Below, in pieces: positions 10,138 to 22,273 of a DNA stretch of 64,000 nt (position 1 is the first letter of the stretch; each line of letters opens with the position of its first letter). The position numbers and the translations under genes are program-made. This DNA comes from Protopterus annectens (lineage: Eukaryota; Chordata; Ceratodontiformes; Protopteridae): NCBI RefSeq assembly GCF_019279795.1, contig NC_056743.1:1787373839-1787437838 (forward strand). The letters run 5' to 3'. Below the pieces are notes generated by a model. It searched no databases. It worked only from the letters and a program-made list of their open reading frames with translations, and was not told the origin of the DNA.

Positions 10138-10950
10138 ACAGAATCATAGAAGATTACTAGGATATTGACCCGGAGATCATTTTAAGCTTAGCCGTTTCAA
10201 CCCAATGCAATACCATAGAGGTACTAGTCAATACCCAAGATTGCATTTAGTGATGACTGCCCATGTCTAGGAGGGTTGTGGGCGCTATCCCCGGTAAGAA
10301 TACATGGTGCCTCATCCACTCATCCAGGTTCCTCTTGAACAGTGTTAAAAAAGTGCTCTGGTTCACGGGTTGGTAGCCTATTTCAAAGATGTGGCAGTCA
10401 CTGAGATAAATGTGTCCCTCCAGCATGTCCTAAATAAGTCGCAGGCCATATTTAAGTCCCTGGAACTGGTAGCCCTAGACCCATTTGATTTACAAATATG
10501 CAGTAAATTCATTAATTTTGTGTCTCGGGTTGCTCTGTAGGCCAGACATAAGTCTCCCTTAAGAAGTCTATATGATATGGAGTATATTAACAAGGATTTT
10601 AGTCAGTCCATGTAAGGCACATGCTGGAGGCCATTGATCTTTGTTAGAAACCTCTGAGGTCTCTCTAATTGCTGTAGGTGCTTAGTACTGCACATACCGA
10701 ATGTGGAGTTATACTCAATTATGAGCCAGATAAGTGCCGAGTATGGGGGGGGGGGGTTATAACTTCTTTTGCTCTTGTGGTGATGCCTTTACTAATCAAG
10801 TGAGCTATGTGGAAAGCTTTCCTTACAATGGTAGACACATGATGGACGAAGTTAAGGTCGCAGTCAACCCATGATCCCAGTCCCTTACCACTTCATGGGT
10901 ACTTAGGGTATTGTTATTGACTTGACAGTGTGAAGGGCATTGTTCACTTA
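10138..10950 (-). mobile_element. CR1 LINE 3' fragment (copy A)
   Basis: Read on the minus strand, the end at 10138 resembles the local CR1 3' tail (a diverged GGCTTATAAA...TAGCCTAGTAC...CTATGA consensus). Next to it, 10378-10593 encodes the ORF2 C-terminus: YSISYRLLKGDLCLAY and CWRDTFI are the same blocks as in the well-preserved copy at 58553-61555. The sequence breaks off near 10950 within the RT thumb. It is a typical 5'-truncated insertion, old and full of changes. Confidence 0.75.
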
Positions 10951-11448
10951 GCTCTCAGCAGTCTGTTTTTGAAACCTGGCAAAGAAGCATCAGTCACACT
11001 CACCTTGCCTTGCTTTAGTAAGTAATCAGGGAATAGTAATTCTTTAGATCAGTCAGAAAAATATAGTGAGATTAGTTAGAGACCGTTTTTCTGTATCTGT
11101 GTCAATCAATCCATTTGTGTTATTTTTAATATCTCCTGTGACAAACTCTGGTGTTTATTGTAAATAGATATTTAGTATTTATTACTAAACTTTTAATGTG
11201 GTTGTCTTTTAAATACTATTCTAACCTTTGACAGTACTTATATTTATTTGGCGACACTGTGGCTGCTCCTGAAAGTCTTACTGCGTTGACCAAACAGTAC
11301 CATTTGTATTAGCATTAATTTTAACAGTATAATTGGATGCCCTTGTAATAGCCTTAGAGTAGCTGGTTTTGGAGTGCTCTGGTGGCAGTATTTACTTTAC
11401 AGTCTGGGCAGAGGGGGCATAGCTGGTAAATCTGTGCCAGCCATTTCC

Positions 11449-11450
<2 letters not shown>

Positions 11451-11506
<56 letters not shown>
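11451..11506. repeat. (GT)n microsatellite
   Basis: A pure run of 28 GT units lies inside the right part of the LTR-like repeat. Confidence 0.97.
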
Positions 11507-11512
<6 letters not shown>

Positions 11513-11850
11513 AATGAAACCTCAAAGAGTGTGTCAGCTACTTGGAACAGGGACACAGAACACTGGTTTCACAGAGAGGGTGGTGGAGGATTTGGCTTGG
11601 AACACTGAGCTGAGGACTCAACTCCACAGCTGTGGTCAGTGTGGAGTCTTACTTGGGGCCTGGTGAGAGGGAAACCGAGCCCCAGGACATGTAAGTGTTC
11701 CCTGTATGCTCTTAAGGGAAATTGTGCTTGGTGCAAACAGCTGCATCTGGAAATACTGTATCTACTTTTGTTCCAAGCGAACGTCCCTTACTGGTATCAG
11801 TGGTGAGGATTGAGGCTCCTTCATTACTGGCTCAGAGAAGGGACTTCACA

Positions 11851-12780
11851 GAGGGTACTGTCCTTCCACTTTTTAAATTCAGTTACCCTCCTACTGTGTA
11901 CCACAGACCTAGAATACCGAGTATCCAGTTATTCTTATACCAAATCTCACTCAAAATTAATTCCTCTGACTAATATACCTCAGCTGGTTATACAGTGCAT
12001 GTTCTCAACCATCATGGTTTTGCACAGATTTTAGATCTATACTTTGAGTAAATTCTATCAGTTCTTATCTATGCTATTACTAGACCTGAAGCACCTTTAC
12101 CAAGGAGTCCCAGACTGTTTTAGATTCATCCTTAGCCAGCCTATTAGCACATGACTTTTCTGCAGTAATGTTGCCTCATGTTCAGTGCCTTCCCAGTACT
12201 TCTAAAATGTTACTGCTTCCATCACAGAGACACCTACTTATCCAAGATGGAAGCTAGTTTTTCCTTTCCACCCACTGTCAGTAAAACAGCATCATAACTC
12301 TACATTACCACAGCACCATAACATTATATGTTAATGCAACATGCTGAAGTAGATAAGCAATCATTGCCTAATCATCCTAGGCCTCTTACACATATTATTA
12401 GTACTTTTGCTATGTGGCAGAGGTAAGCTAACACCATACCAACATCTGTAACCAAACCAGCTGTTACTGGGAATCACCAGGACTGAAGACCTGTACCTTT
12501 AAGGTGCTAAAAGATTGCAGCACATCCAAAACTGTCTTTTCATTGAAGACTCCTCTGTAAGCCATACAGACACAACACTTACTAAGCTGGCAAAAGACGG
12601 ACTAGCAAGTGCTTCTCTGGTGCAAAGATTAGGGACATTATTGAGACCTTTATGTTCCTGAACTGCCTCAGACAGAATTACAAACTTGTAGCTGCCCATG
12701 TGGGGGTGAGTAATCTTTGATGTATTCCCCTGGGAGAGATGCAGACATTGCCGAGCTTAATTTTTGGCACTGAGCAAGAT
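11851..12780. other. Unassigned sequence
   Basis: No recognisable gene or repeat. A short open frame (12499-12699, minus) has no family signature. The segment could hold diverged internal sequence of the preceding LTR-like element, but nothing in it confirms this. Confidence 0.4.
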
Positions 12781-12898
12781 CATAGGTTTATAGGCTGGTA
12801 CTAGGCTATCGGCCCTAGGGCCTATAAAAGCCTAGCTATAACAATTCCCTACTATTTCTTCCCACAGTATTTACTTCCCTGGACCCCTGTCTAGAAGG

Positions 12899-14346
12899 GT
12901 GACGGACGTGATCCCCGGGGTGAATTTCTTCTCTCCCATCCAACCGTCAAGATTCCTTTTGAAGAGGGCCAAGGAGGCGCTCTACTTGACATGTATGGGC
13001 AGTCTATTCCAGAGTCTGGGGAGTCTCTGGGTCAGGAACCTATCCCTCCAGCATGTTTTGTTCATTGTAATAAGGTTTAGATCCCTGGAGTGTGTGTGTC
13101 TCTGAGGGATTGGGATTTCTTTAAGTGTAACATGTCCAACAGCTCTGGGTCTGACATGGCCTTGTATGTTAAGCAAGATCACCTCTGAGTAGACGATATG
13201 CAAGATTATAAGTGGAGTTTTTTTTAGACGGTCAGCATAGGGCATCTGCTTTACGCCTGTGATTCTTTTAGTGAGGTATTTCTGTGGCCTTTCCAGTTTT
13301 GCAGATGTCTTGAGAGGTACATAACAAATGGGGCGTTGTATTCTATAATGGGCTAATGATGGATGAGCACAGTGGGACAATGACCTCCTTTTTTCTGGAT
13401 GAAAAGTCCTTAGTGATGAGGTGTGCCACATAGAAGGATTTCCTGACTGTTGTGGCGATGTGGTTATCGAAAGTGAGACCACTGTCCACCTGTGTCCCCC
13501 AGTCTCTTATCAGACTTTCAGTGTTTAGTGTACTGCTACCGATGTGGTAATTCATGGGTACATGTTTTTTTCCCAAAGGGGATAACTATACGTTTCTTGG
13601 CACTGAGCTTGAGCCCATGGCTCTAGCACCAAGCATCTGTTTCTGTAAGGCCCTTTTGTAGAATATCCGCATCATTTGAGGATTCAGTAATGGCTCCCAG
13701 TTTGCAGTCATCTGCGAACTTTGTTAGCCGGAGTCCCTTACTGTTGGCCTGTACTTCAGAGAAGTAGATGCCAAACAAGAGCGGTCCCAGGACTGAATCT
13801 GAGGTACTCCACTTGTCACTTGTCTGGAGATGGATTTGGAGTTGGCTACTTTTACAGTCTGGGTTCTCTCAGTAAGCCAGTTGGCAACCCATCAAGTGAC
13901 GTAGGGATGAATGCCCAGCTTAGTAAGTGGCAACCCATCGAGTGACGTAGGCATCAATGCCCAGCTTAGTACGTTTATCTATGATTCCAGAGTGGGGGAT
14001 GGTGTCGAAGGCCTTGGCGAGGTCCAGACAGGCTGTGTGGACCACCTTACCCTTGTCCACAGCTCTGGAGACTGATTCAAAGAAGTCAATCAGCTTCAGG
14101 AGACAGGATCGGCCCTTCACGAACCCAAACTGCGTGGGGTCCAGTGTTTGAAGGTTGCCAATATCTTTGTTTGCAAGTTCCATGACAATACGTTCCATGG
14201 CCTTGCAGATCAGGCTCGTCAGACTGATGAAGCGGTAGTTCTCGGGATCCAAGGCGGATCCCCCCCCTTGTGGAGTGGGATAATTGTAGTTGTGCGCCAT
14301 TCAGTGGGCACGAAGCCTGAGGTGAGGCTATGATTAAACATGACAC
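12899..14346 (-). pseudogene. CR1 copy B ORF2, reverse transcriptase part
   Basis: Several frames together give the CR1 reverse transcriptase. The 13920-14300 stretch has YRFISLTSLICKAMERI, DPTQFGFVKGRSCLL and LDLAKAFDTIPHSG. Then comes the segment around the catalytic loop (near 13700-13730, KFADD-like), and the C-terminal blocks GTQVDSGLTFDNHIATTVRKS and CWRDRFLTQRLPRLWNRLP (12982-13576). Frameshifts separate these pieces, so no single chain is made. The order and sequence match the preserved copy at 58729-61380. Confidence 0.85.
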
Positions 14347-15134
14347 TTAAGTGAGGTGCCAGTTAATTTTGTAGTGCATGTAGTACACAACTTGGGATGT
14401 CGTCTGGTCCCATGGATGCTGTATTCTTAGCTTTAGAGAGTGCATTTTTTTACCTGTATGGCTGTTATTACCAGAATTTTGCAATCTTTCTGTATTGAGA
14501 TGGGCCCTTTAGGGGGTGAAGTATGAACTGAATCGATCTGCCAGGATATTGGCAATATCCTTGGAATCAGTATATTTAATGCCATTCTGTTATAGCTCAG
14601 AGCAGATCTGAGCATTGCCATTTAGATTCTTGACATAGCTATAGAATGCCTTGTGGTTGTCTTTGGAATCTTTGGCAATTTTATTTTCATAACTAGCTTT
14701 GGAGGATTTTATGAGGGATCTCAGCTTCTTACCGAGGCTGGTAAGGGAGTTTTTTGCATCCTGGGATTCTCCTCTTTTCTACAAGAGTTTCTTCCTTTTG
14801 TTGCAAAGTTTGTTTATGGCAAGGGACCATAATAGATTGGCTTCCTTTTTTTGGAGGAGAGCGTCTTGGTTCTATTGGAGATAGCACGCTTCATGCAAGA
14901 GTGGATGTGCTCGTACAGTGCCTTAGTGTAGGATTCAGCAGTCGAACTTTCAGTTCCCATCTGCATGGGTGTCATGAAGTTTGTCACTTCTGACTTGAGT
15001 AGCATGAAGTTGGCTTTGGAGAAGTTTTTTTACGGAAGTATCCTTCCTGGGGGGTGGGGTGGGATGTGGATGTCAAGGGTGATTAGCTTATGGTCAAACC
15101 TGACCAACGAGGGGGTGACCATAGGTATGGAGCA

Positions 15135-15722
15135 TCAATTTCCCATGTTGGTAATGACTAGGTCTAGGATACTGGAACCCCTCGTGGGTCTAAGGATTAG
15201 TTGATCCAGGGCATTGGAATTTATGAATTCCAAGAACCGCTGGGCAAAGGTGTTGGTACACGAGTAGTTTTCCCCGTTAATGGCAGGGTAGTTGAAATCA
15301 CCCAGTATTAGGGTGTTTGGTTGTATCTTAATATTTTCCAGTATGTTTAGAAAGGTGTAGTGAGAATCTTGGGGCATGGTGGGAGATCTGTAGCAAGCTA
15401 CAATTTGGATTGCAGTCTTACCTAGTGTTAGTTGCACCTGGAGAATTTCAGACGCATTGTGTTGGGCAACTAGCCTGGTGCTGTGAATATCCTTGGTGAA
15501 TATGGACACTCCCCCACCTTTAGTGTTTCGGTCCTGGTTTGGTGGCTGAAAAGTGTGGTAAGAGTTATAGCCTGGTATTGCAGGGGTGCTCTCTGGAGCC
15601 TTGAACCAGGTCTCAGTTACTGCACCGATATCTATGTTATCCATTTTTAGGAGTGCCTCGAGACTGTGCACTTTGAGGTTTAGACTTCTAGCATGGAGTA
15701 GCATTACCTTCAGATTTTGCAT
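15135..15722 (-). pseudogene. CR1 copy B ORF2 N-terminus, APE endonuclease
   Basis: This 195-aa open frame is a clean endonuclease domain. It starts MQNLKVMLLHARSLNLK, then AVTETWFK (catalytic Glu), ACYRSP, LILGDFNYP (catalytic Asp/Asn) and DLVITNMGN. The start at 15722 lies only about 26 nt after the ORF1 stop (15749), a spacing that suits reinitiation. The frame is lost at 15135 before the last catalytic His block. Confidence 0.85.
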
Positions 15723-15748
15723 GCTTGTACCGGTTACGGTGGTGGTTT

Positions 15749-16325
15749 TTACCTTTTAACTTTGCCTAAAAAATGCACTATAGAGATGGCATGAGCCTTA
15801 GCTGATAACCTGAATCCCAGGGGTGACAGGTGCAGACCATCTCTGGCAAAGCATCGTGGTCTGTTGATCATGTCGTCCCAGGCAGACAGATACTGGATCC
15901 CCTTTGAATGACACCAGAAGCTTAGCCAATTGTTGAAGTCAATCATTTTGTCCTTATACTGTGGTATCATTCTGGGCGAATGCAGGATGTTACTTGGGGC
16001 TAGGGTCATACTTGCCTGGGCCATATGATCCGAGAGCTCTTCCATGTCTCTTTTCATGTAGTCCAGGGAGGTACGTCTCAAGTCATTCACTCCAACATGG
16101 ACAATGACAGAGTCATATTTGTACTTGTTGTGGAGTGACTTGAGTGCATGCGTTATGTGGCGGATCCTGGCACCCGATAGGCAGCTGACTAATTTTCTCC
16201 TTGTTCAGCCTGGTGAGTGGGACATCAGTGTGCCTGACTACAGAGTCACCTATGACTAAAGTGTTGGGTATGTTGTCTTGCCTTAGGGGCTCGTTGTTGG
16301 GTGGCACACTGGTGTTGTGAGCTAT
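15749..16325 (-). pseudogene. CR1 copy B ORF1, SGNH/GDSL-type esterase domain
   Basis: ORF1 shows the three signature blocks of an SGNH hydrolase: VIGDSVVRHTD (block I with the nucleophile Ser), GVNDLRR-like (block III, just before 15749-16090) and ARDGLHLSPLGF (block V, Asp and His). Such esterase domains are known in ORF1 of CR1 LINEs; their role in retrotransposition is not settled. A frameshift near 16100 separates block I from the rest, and the N-terminal finger is missing. Confidence 0.8.
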
Positions 16326-16330
16326 GTGAC

Positions 16331-18380
16331 ACTTTGTTTGTGTCTGATTTAAGATGCTGCATCCTTCTGTTTAGCCAAGGTTTCACACAAGCTGTCACAT
16401 CTCCCTAACCTGTTTGCTAACCTACAGTTTTGATGTCATGTCAAATGCTTTTCTGAAGTCCTGAGATTATTATTTTTAGCAAGGCCAGTAGTTGACTGGA
16501 TGATAAATTCTTACAGTTTTCCACTGTGCTGTCTTGGTTGTTTTTGAAGTCTAGGCAGGCCATGGATACAGATCCCTTAAGACATGACAATCTATTTAAC
16601 TAGTCACTGAAAACGAATGCAATGCGTCTCCTGTAATGAGTTCCAACTGCTTTCAGTTTCTGTTTACTACAGGTTCTTCCACATTCTACATTTTTTGGTC
16701 TCAGCAACAGAGACAGTTTCCAGTCACACACACAGTCACAAGTCACTTTTATGAACCTTGCCCTCCAAACATGACTTACTTGAAATGAAGGTGACATTAA
16801 CATTTCTCTTCTCAGTTCTCTAAAAGCAGAGTCACTTATGTGACCTAAATGCCTCGCCTGGCTATTATTTTCTGAAGTTCTTCTAAAACTAAATTCTCTG
16901 TGAAGTGAAGGGATCACTCCCCTTAACCTTGACAATCTAATGGTGAGAAATGGTAATTCACTTCTCTTCCTTTCAGAATACCAAGCAAAAATTGTAATTT
17001 CAGAGTCCCATTTCTTCAATGCCCTGTTCTGCCATACCTGTCTTTTTTGTTAGGCTTCACAATCCTTCCCTTCATCTTTCTTAGCTCCTTTATGCATCTA
17101 TAATTGTTTGATCTCTATTTTTCATTGAAGTCACTATCCATTAGTCAGCATTGACTGCATTTGTATGCTTCTTTCTGCCTCAACTGATACTGTTCCCTGC
17201 CTTCCTCTGAGTTTGTTTGTATCCCCTAAACATCATGCTTTCCATAATCTGTGATGCTATGTTGAGAAACAAACTTATTTCTGTTCTTTTTAAACTGTGT
17301 ATGTTTCACACAAAACGTTGTAAAGCATTAAAAGTCCCTAGTGTTCTTCACCATTATACATTTAGTTGCATTTCCATGGTACTACTTCAGTTTGTCAATG
17401 TCAGATCTCCTGAACTTTGACTGTTTCTAAACTACAAATATGTGGTAACACTTTGTTCTCAAATGACTGCCAACTCTCAGAGTTAGTATCCCTTTTCTCT
17501 CTCTCTTATCATATGAGAACACTACGTCAAAGGATACACCTTCCTAAGTAGGTTCTAGTATCACATATCAGAAGCCTGCCCGTTTGACTACAAGAATAAG
17601 ACTGCTCTTCAATGTTGCTGCCAAGTACTCCATTCTTCATTTGAAATTAAAAGTCCACCCCCCCCCCAAAAAAAAATTCCTCTATGCTACATAAGGTTAC
17701 ATTATATCCTCCTTACGAGGAGGCATTCTGCATACAACTCCTGTACAATCTGAGGCACCATTTCCAGCTTCCAATGCAACACCACACAGTACCTCCTCCA
17801 CTCCCTTGACTACCTGTTTGTTGTAATTCTCCAAGCTCTTTTCTCACACAGAGAGAGAAATCTCCTCCTAGTTTAAACACTTTGCTCCTCCTACAAACTA
17901 TATCCCGGAATATTTACATCCCAGTTACAATTACTATCATACAATGACTCTGTTAGTGTCACAATATTACCACACTGTTCTGCAATAAAACCCACTTTCG
18001 CTCATGGCTTTTGACCAGCACTGGTTGAGTGGAAGCCAATACCTCCCATGTTTATTTGTTGCCCTCTTTTGTAACATCTATGTATACGTATAACAAAACA
18101 AAAAGCAGGTACCAATGTACTGAAGGTCTGCAGTGGTAAAAACAAGAACAAATCATGCTTACATTTGTATTAAAGGTTCCTGTTTTAGTCTGGTGGTCTG
18201 TAGAGTTATTTAGTTGACGTATATATATGCATGTTTGCTTTTTCTCTTAATTTTGACTGAACTTCTCTTGTTATTTTCTGCATTGGAAGGTATGTCACTA
18301 ACTATACTGATAAGACAGACAGAGACTAAGCTGCATTTTTTTATGTGCCCCCAGCTAATTTTTCCGTTTTAAATATGACG
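16331..18380. other. Unassigned sequence
   Basis: About 2 kb with no recognisable gene or repeat family. The 139-aa open frame at 16600-17019 (minus) has no signature and ordinary composition. A C-run followed by an A-run lies at about 17657-17677. Confidence 0.4.
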
Positions 18381-18476
18381 CTTATAATTTTGTTTCCCTT
18401 TCCAAACAGATGTAGATCACCAGAACAACTTATAATTTTGCTTCCCCTTCCAAACAGATGTAGATCACTAAAGCAA
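18381..18476. repeat. 48-bp tandem duplication
   Basis: Two adjacent 48-bp copies (18381-18428 and 18429-18476) beginning CTTATAATTTTG and ending AGATGTAGATCAC(C/T)A. They differ at a handful of positions. Confidence 0.9.
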
Positions 18477-19309
18477 CAAGTTTTTGCAGATCTCAATGGA
18501 TCTTCTTTACCATACAGCCAAAACCCTGAGCTCTGTATCCATTATTTAATCAAAACCCTAAGGTCTGTAAAATGGATTCAACCATTCATTTAAACCCATA
18601 ATATGATGTACTCTGCTGTCAGCACTTCACACAGACAGGAAGCACCTTACAGAATCAACATCTGTGTTGTGCGTGTCCAAGGCCATTCCTACTTCCTCCA
18701 ACTCCTACAATCTTCCTTTTACTTTCCTTGATAGCCCATTTGTCTCTACATGGGCAGTGACATCCAACTTCCTTCTTCAAATGTCTGTTCCTGCAGCAAT
18801 CCTGATGTGCCTATTCCTCTGGCCCTTTTTGCCATGGCACTAAGCAGATAATTCTGGCAGGTCAATGCATCATCTATAGTAACCCTGACAGAAAGGGACA
18901 GTTCATAGCTGTGAATAATGTACCAAATGCACCACAAGCTAGATTCAAGTAGACAAAACATCTATCATCATGTTTAAAATCACACATGCTAAAAGTGAAA
19001 TTACATTAAACATTCTGTTTATATGGCTGATTGCTACTTGATCCTGATAACAAAAACTGAATAGTTCATGTCTGGGTGCAGAACACAAATTGTACAGGAA
19101 TGCTACAGAGTCATTGGACATTATAGAAATACTACACAACTTACATAATATTAACTTGTTTTTAAGTTGGTCCACAAAACTCCCAATATCAAATTGGCTA
19201 AATAAAGCCCATCATGTCTCCCATTACACATGCAATATACAGACATCAGACTCTTGAAAACAAACACATGACAGCCATGCAAATGTCTCCCTATCCCCAG
19301 TTATTGACA
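18477..19309. other. Unassigned sequence
   Basis: No recognisable gene or repeat. Short minus-strand frames at 18746-18961 and 18945-19175 have no family signature. Confidence 0.4.
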
Positions 19310-19855
19310 CCCTGCTTTTTGGGCTTCCCTTATTTTCAAAATCATAATGTAGGCTACCACTGAGGTGAAATGTTCCAATTAGGGAAACACTCTACTCCCT
19401 CAGATATACCCAAGAGGACAACATCATCTCAATCGGGCCTGCCTTCAAAATTGTAAAAGGAAACAGTTTTCTCAAGTAAAGGTCCTGCTACTTGGAACCA
19501 CCTGCTTGTGGAGGTAAAAAAAATATTCAGATATTACTGGAATTCAAAAAGAACCTTAAGGACTACACGTATAAGAAAGACGTCTTGTGAGGAGGATTTC
19601 TTCCTATGATTATATAACTCTTAAAAACAAATTTTACAACCTGTCATTCAATAAGTTTTTTTTTCTTGTTCATTACTTGCATTTAATATTATTTTAAATA
19701 TTAATATTACTGCACATATCTGTACATTACTGTTTTATTCATGGTCTTCTGTATTTTTGTCTACCTGTGCCTGGGTCAAAAAGAGTCAGCAGACCAGCTC
19801 ACCCACCCAGTTACCGAAAGAATGAATTAATGAATAAATCAATCAACCTAAATAC
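19310..19855 (+). mobile_element. Degenerate L2-like LINE 3' end
   Basis: Around 19480-19600 the translation resembles a LINE ORF2 C-terminus (LGTTCL...FKKNLKDY, like the WNKLPLEVR...FK.LK.YL pattern of L2 proteins). The following AT-rich 3' UTR contains GCCTGGGTCAAAAAGAG, a style common near L2 ends, and closes with GAATGAATTAATGAATAAATCAATC. That fits an L2-type terminal short repeat. It is strongly diverged. Confidence 0.5.
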
Positions 19856-20013
19856 TGAGAAACTGAGAATATACATTACTATCCATTATAAAATCTCATT
19901 TTCCAGCAAAAAATCTGGGATATGCTAAAAAAAGCAATACTTCTTTGGACAATGACATTACCACTAGAGAGTTTTCATTCTTTTTTTTTATCAACCAAAC
20001 AATCAAACCAGCT

Positions 20014-22273
20014 AATGTCATAGTCTTGGTTAAGTCTTAGGTTATTTACTGTGATACAGCAGGGTCAATGTCATAGTCACAGTTAAATCTTACATTATTT
20101 ACTGTAATACAGCAGGGCCAATGTCCTAGTCGGGGTTAAGTCTTTTGTCATTTACTGTGATACAGCAGGGCAATGTCATAGTCGTGGTTAAGTCTTAGGT
20201 TATTTACTGTGATACAGCAGGGCAATGTCATAGTCGTGGTTAAGTCTTAGGTTATTTACTGTGATACAGCAGGGCAATGTCATAGTCGTGGTTAAGTCTT
20301 AGGTTATTTACTGTGATACAGCAGGGCAATGTCATAGTCGTGGTTAAGTCTTAGGTTATTTACTGTGATACAGCAGGGCCAATGTCATAGTTGTGGTTAA
20401 GTCTTAGGTTATTTACTGTGATACAGCAGGGCCAATGTCATAGCTGTGGTTAAGTCCTAGGTTATTTACTGTGATACAGCAGGGCCAATGTCATAGTTGT
20501 GGTTAAGTCCTAGGTTATTTACTGTGATACAGCAGGGTCAATGTCATAGTCACAGTTAAATCTTACATTATTTACTGTAATACAGCAGGGCCAATGTCCT
20601 AGTCGGGGGTTAAGTCTTTTGTCATTTACTGTGATACAGCAGGGCAACGTCATAGTCGTGGTTAAGTCTTAGGTTATTTACTGTGATACAGCAGGGCAAT
20701 GTCATAGTCGTGGTTAAGTCTTAGGTTATTTACTGTGATACAGCAGGGCCAATGTCATAGTTGTGGTTAAGTCTTAGGTTATTTACTGTGATACAGCAGG
20801 GCAATGTCATAGTCGTGGTTAAGTCTTAGGATATTTACTGTGATACAGCAGGGCCAATGTCATAGCTGTGGTTAAGTCCTAGGTTATTTACTGTGATGCA
20901 GCAGGGCCAATGTCATAGTCGTGGTTAAGTCTTAGGTTATTTACTGTGATGCAGCAGGGTCAATGTCATAGTCGTGGTTAAGTCTTAGGTTATTTACTGT
21001 AATACAGCAGGGCCAATGTCATAGTCGGGGTTAAGTCTTTTGTCATTTACTGTGATACAGCAGGGCAATGTCATAGTCGTGGTTAAGTCTTAGGTTATTT
21101 ACAGTGATGCAGCAGGGCCAATGTCATAGTCGTGGTTAAGTCTTAGGTTATTTACTGTGATACAGCAGGGCCAATGTCATAGTCGTGGTTAAGTCTTAGG
21201 TTATTTAATGTGATACAGCAGGGCAATGTCATAGTCGTGGTTAAGTCTTAGGTTATTTACTGTGATACAGCAGGGCAATGTCATAGTCGTGGTTAAGTCT
21301 TAGGTTATTTACTGTGATACAGCAGGGCAATGTCATAGTCGTGGTCAAGTCTTAGGTTATTTACTGTGATACAGCAGGGCCAATGTCATAGTCGTGGTTA
21401 AGTCTTAGGTTATTTACTGTGATACAGCAGGGCCAATGTCATAGTTGTGGTTAAGTCTTAGGTTATTTAGTGTGATACAGCAGGCCAATGTCATAGTCGG
21501 GGTTAAGTCTTAGGTTATTTAGTGTGATACAGCAGGCCAATGTCATAGTCGGGGTTAAGTCTTTTGTCATTTACTGTGATACAGCAGGGCAATGTCATAG
21601 TCGTGGTCAAGTCTTAGGTTATTTACTGTGATACAGCAGGGCCAATGTCATAGTTGTGGTTAAGTCTTAGGTCATTTACTGTGATACAGCAGGGCCAATG
21701 TCATAGTCGTGGTTAAGTCTTAGGTTATTTACTGTGATACAGCAGGGCCAATGTCATAGCTGTGGTTAAGTCTTAGGTTATTTACTGTGATGCAGCAGGG
21801 CCAATGTCATAGCTGTGGTTAAGTCTTAGGTTATTTACTGTGATACAGCAGGGCAATGTCATAGTCGTGGTTAAGTCTTAGGTTATTTACTGTGATACAG
21901 CAGGGCCAATGTCATAGTTGTGGTTAAGTCTTAGGTCATTTACTGTGATACAGCAGGGCCAATGTCATAGTCGTGGTTAAGTCTTAGGTTATTTACTGTG
22001 ATACAGCAGGGCCAATGTCATAGTTGTGGTTAAGTCTTAGGTTATTTACTGTGATGCAGCAGGGCCAATGTCATAGCTGTGGTTAAGTCTTAGGTTATTT
22101 ACTGTGATACAGCAGGGCAATGTCATAGTCGTGGTTAAGTCTTAGGTTATTTACTGTGATACAGCAGGGTCAATGTCATAGTTGTGGTTAAGTCTTAGGT
22201 TATTTACTGTGATACAGCAGGGCCAATGTCATAGTTGTGGTTAAGTCTTAGGTTATTTACTGTGATACAGCAG
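20014..22273. repeat. Minisatellite, 52-53 bp unit, about 43 copies
   Basis: A tandem array of 2,260 bp. The unit contains TCATAGTCGTGGTTAAGTCT, then TAGGTTATTTACTGTGATAC and AGCAGGG with an optional extra C. Variant units (marked by TCTTTTGTCATTTACTG at 20141, 20615, 21036 and 21560) recur at distances of about 9, 8 and 10 units, so blocks of units were copied together. The neighbouring variant with TCACAGTTAAATCTTACATT occurs at about 20080 and 20550. No open frame or promoter is seen. Confidence 0.97.

Larger units (their letters stand above)
9896..11850 (+). mobile_element. LTR-like repeat (copy 1), split by a CR1 fragment
   Basis: The two outer parts (9896-10137 and about 10951-11850) match, at a diverged level, the solo LTR at 39201-40196. 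The left match begins TGTGAAGATGTGAGG...GCCAGC and includes TTTTGTAAAGAATTATATGTCAATTGT. The right match includes GCTCTTAAGGGAAATTGT and AGTGGTGAGGATTGAGGCTC, and ends near CTTCACA. The CR1 fragment at 10138-10950 interrupts it, and a (GT)n tract has grown inside it. I found no clear 5-bp target duplication for this copy, so the ends are approximate. Confidence 0.6.
12781..16330 (-). mobile_element. CR1 LINE, nearly complete (copy B)
   Basis: The 3' tail is at 12781-12845, reading in sense CTAGGC...GGGCCGATAGCCTAGTACC. ORF2 follows upstream from about 12900 to 15722, and ORF1 from 15749 to about 16325, where homology to other copies stops. It is therefore 5'-truncated inside ORF1, lacking the zinc-finger part. 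ORF2 is broken by several frameshifts, including a 46-bp tandem duplication (13883-13928 and 13929-13974) inside the RT palm. Confidence 0.88.

Noticed and set aside
16600..17019. 139-aa minus-strand open frame
   Set aside because: No domain, no start context and no neighbouring support; length is compatible with chance.
18746..18961. 71-aa minus-strand frame with a plausible-looking C-terminus
   Set aside because: I could not link it to any FARSA exon or transposase; no splice sites in phase.
20014..22273. Regular repeats that might suggest a CRISPR array
   Set aside because: Units are contiguous with no unique spacers, and the context is vertebrate; it is a minisatellite.
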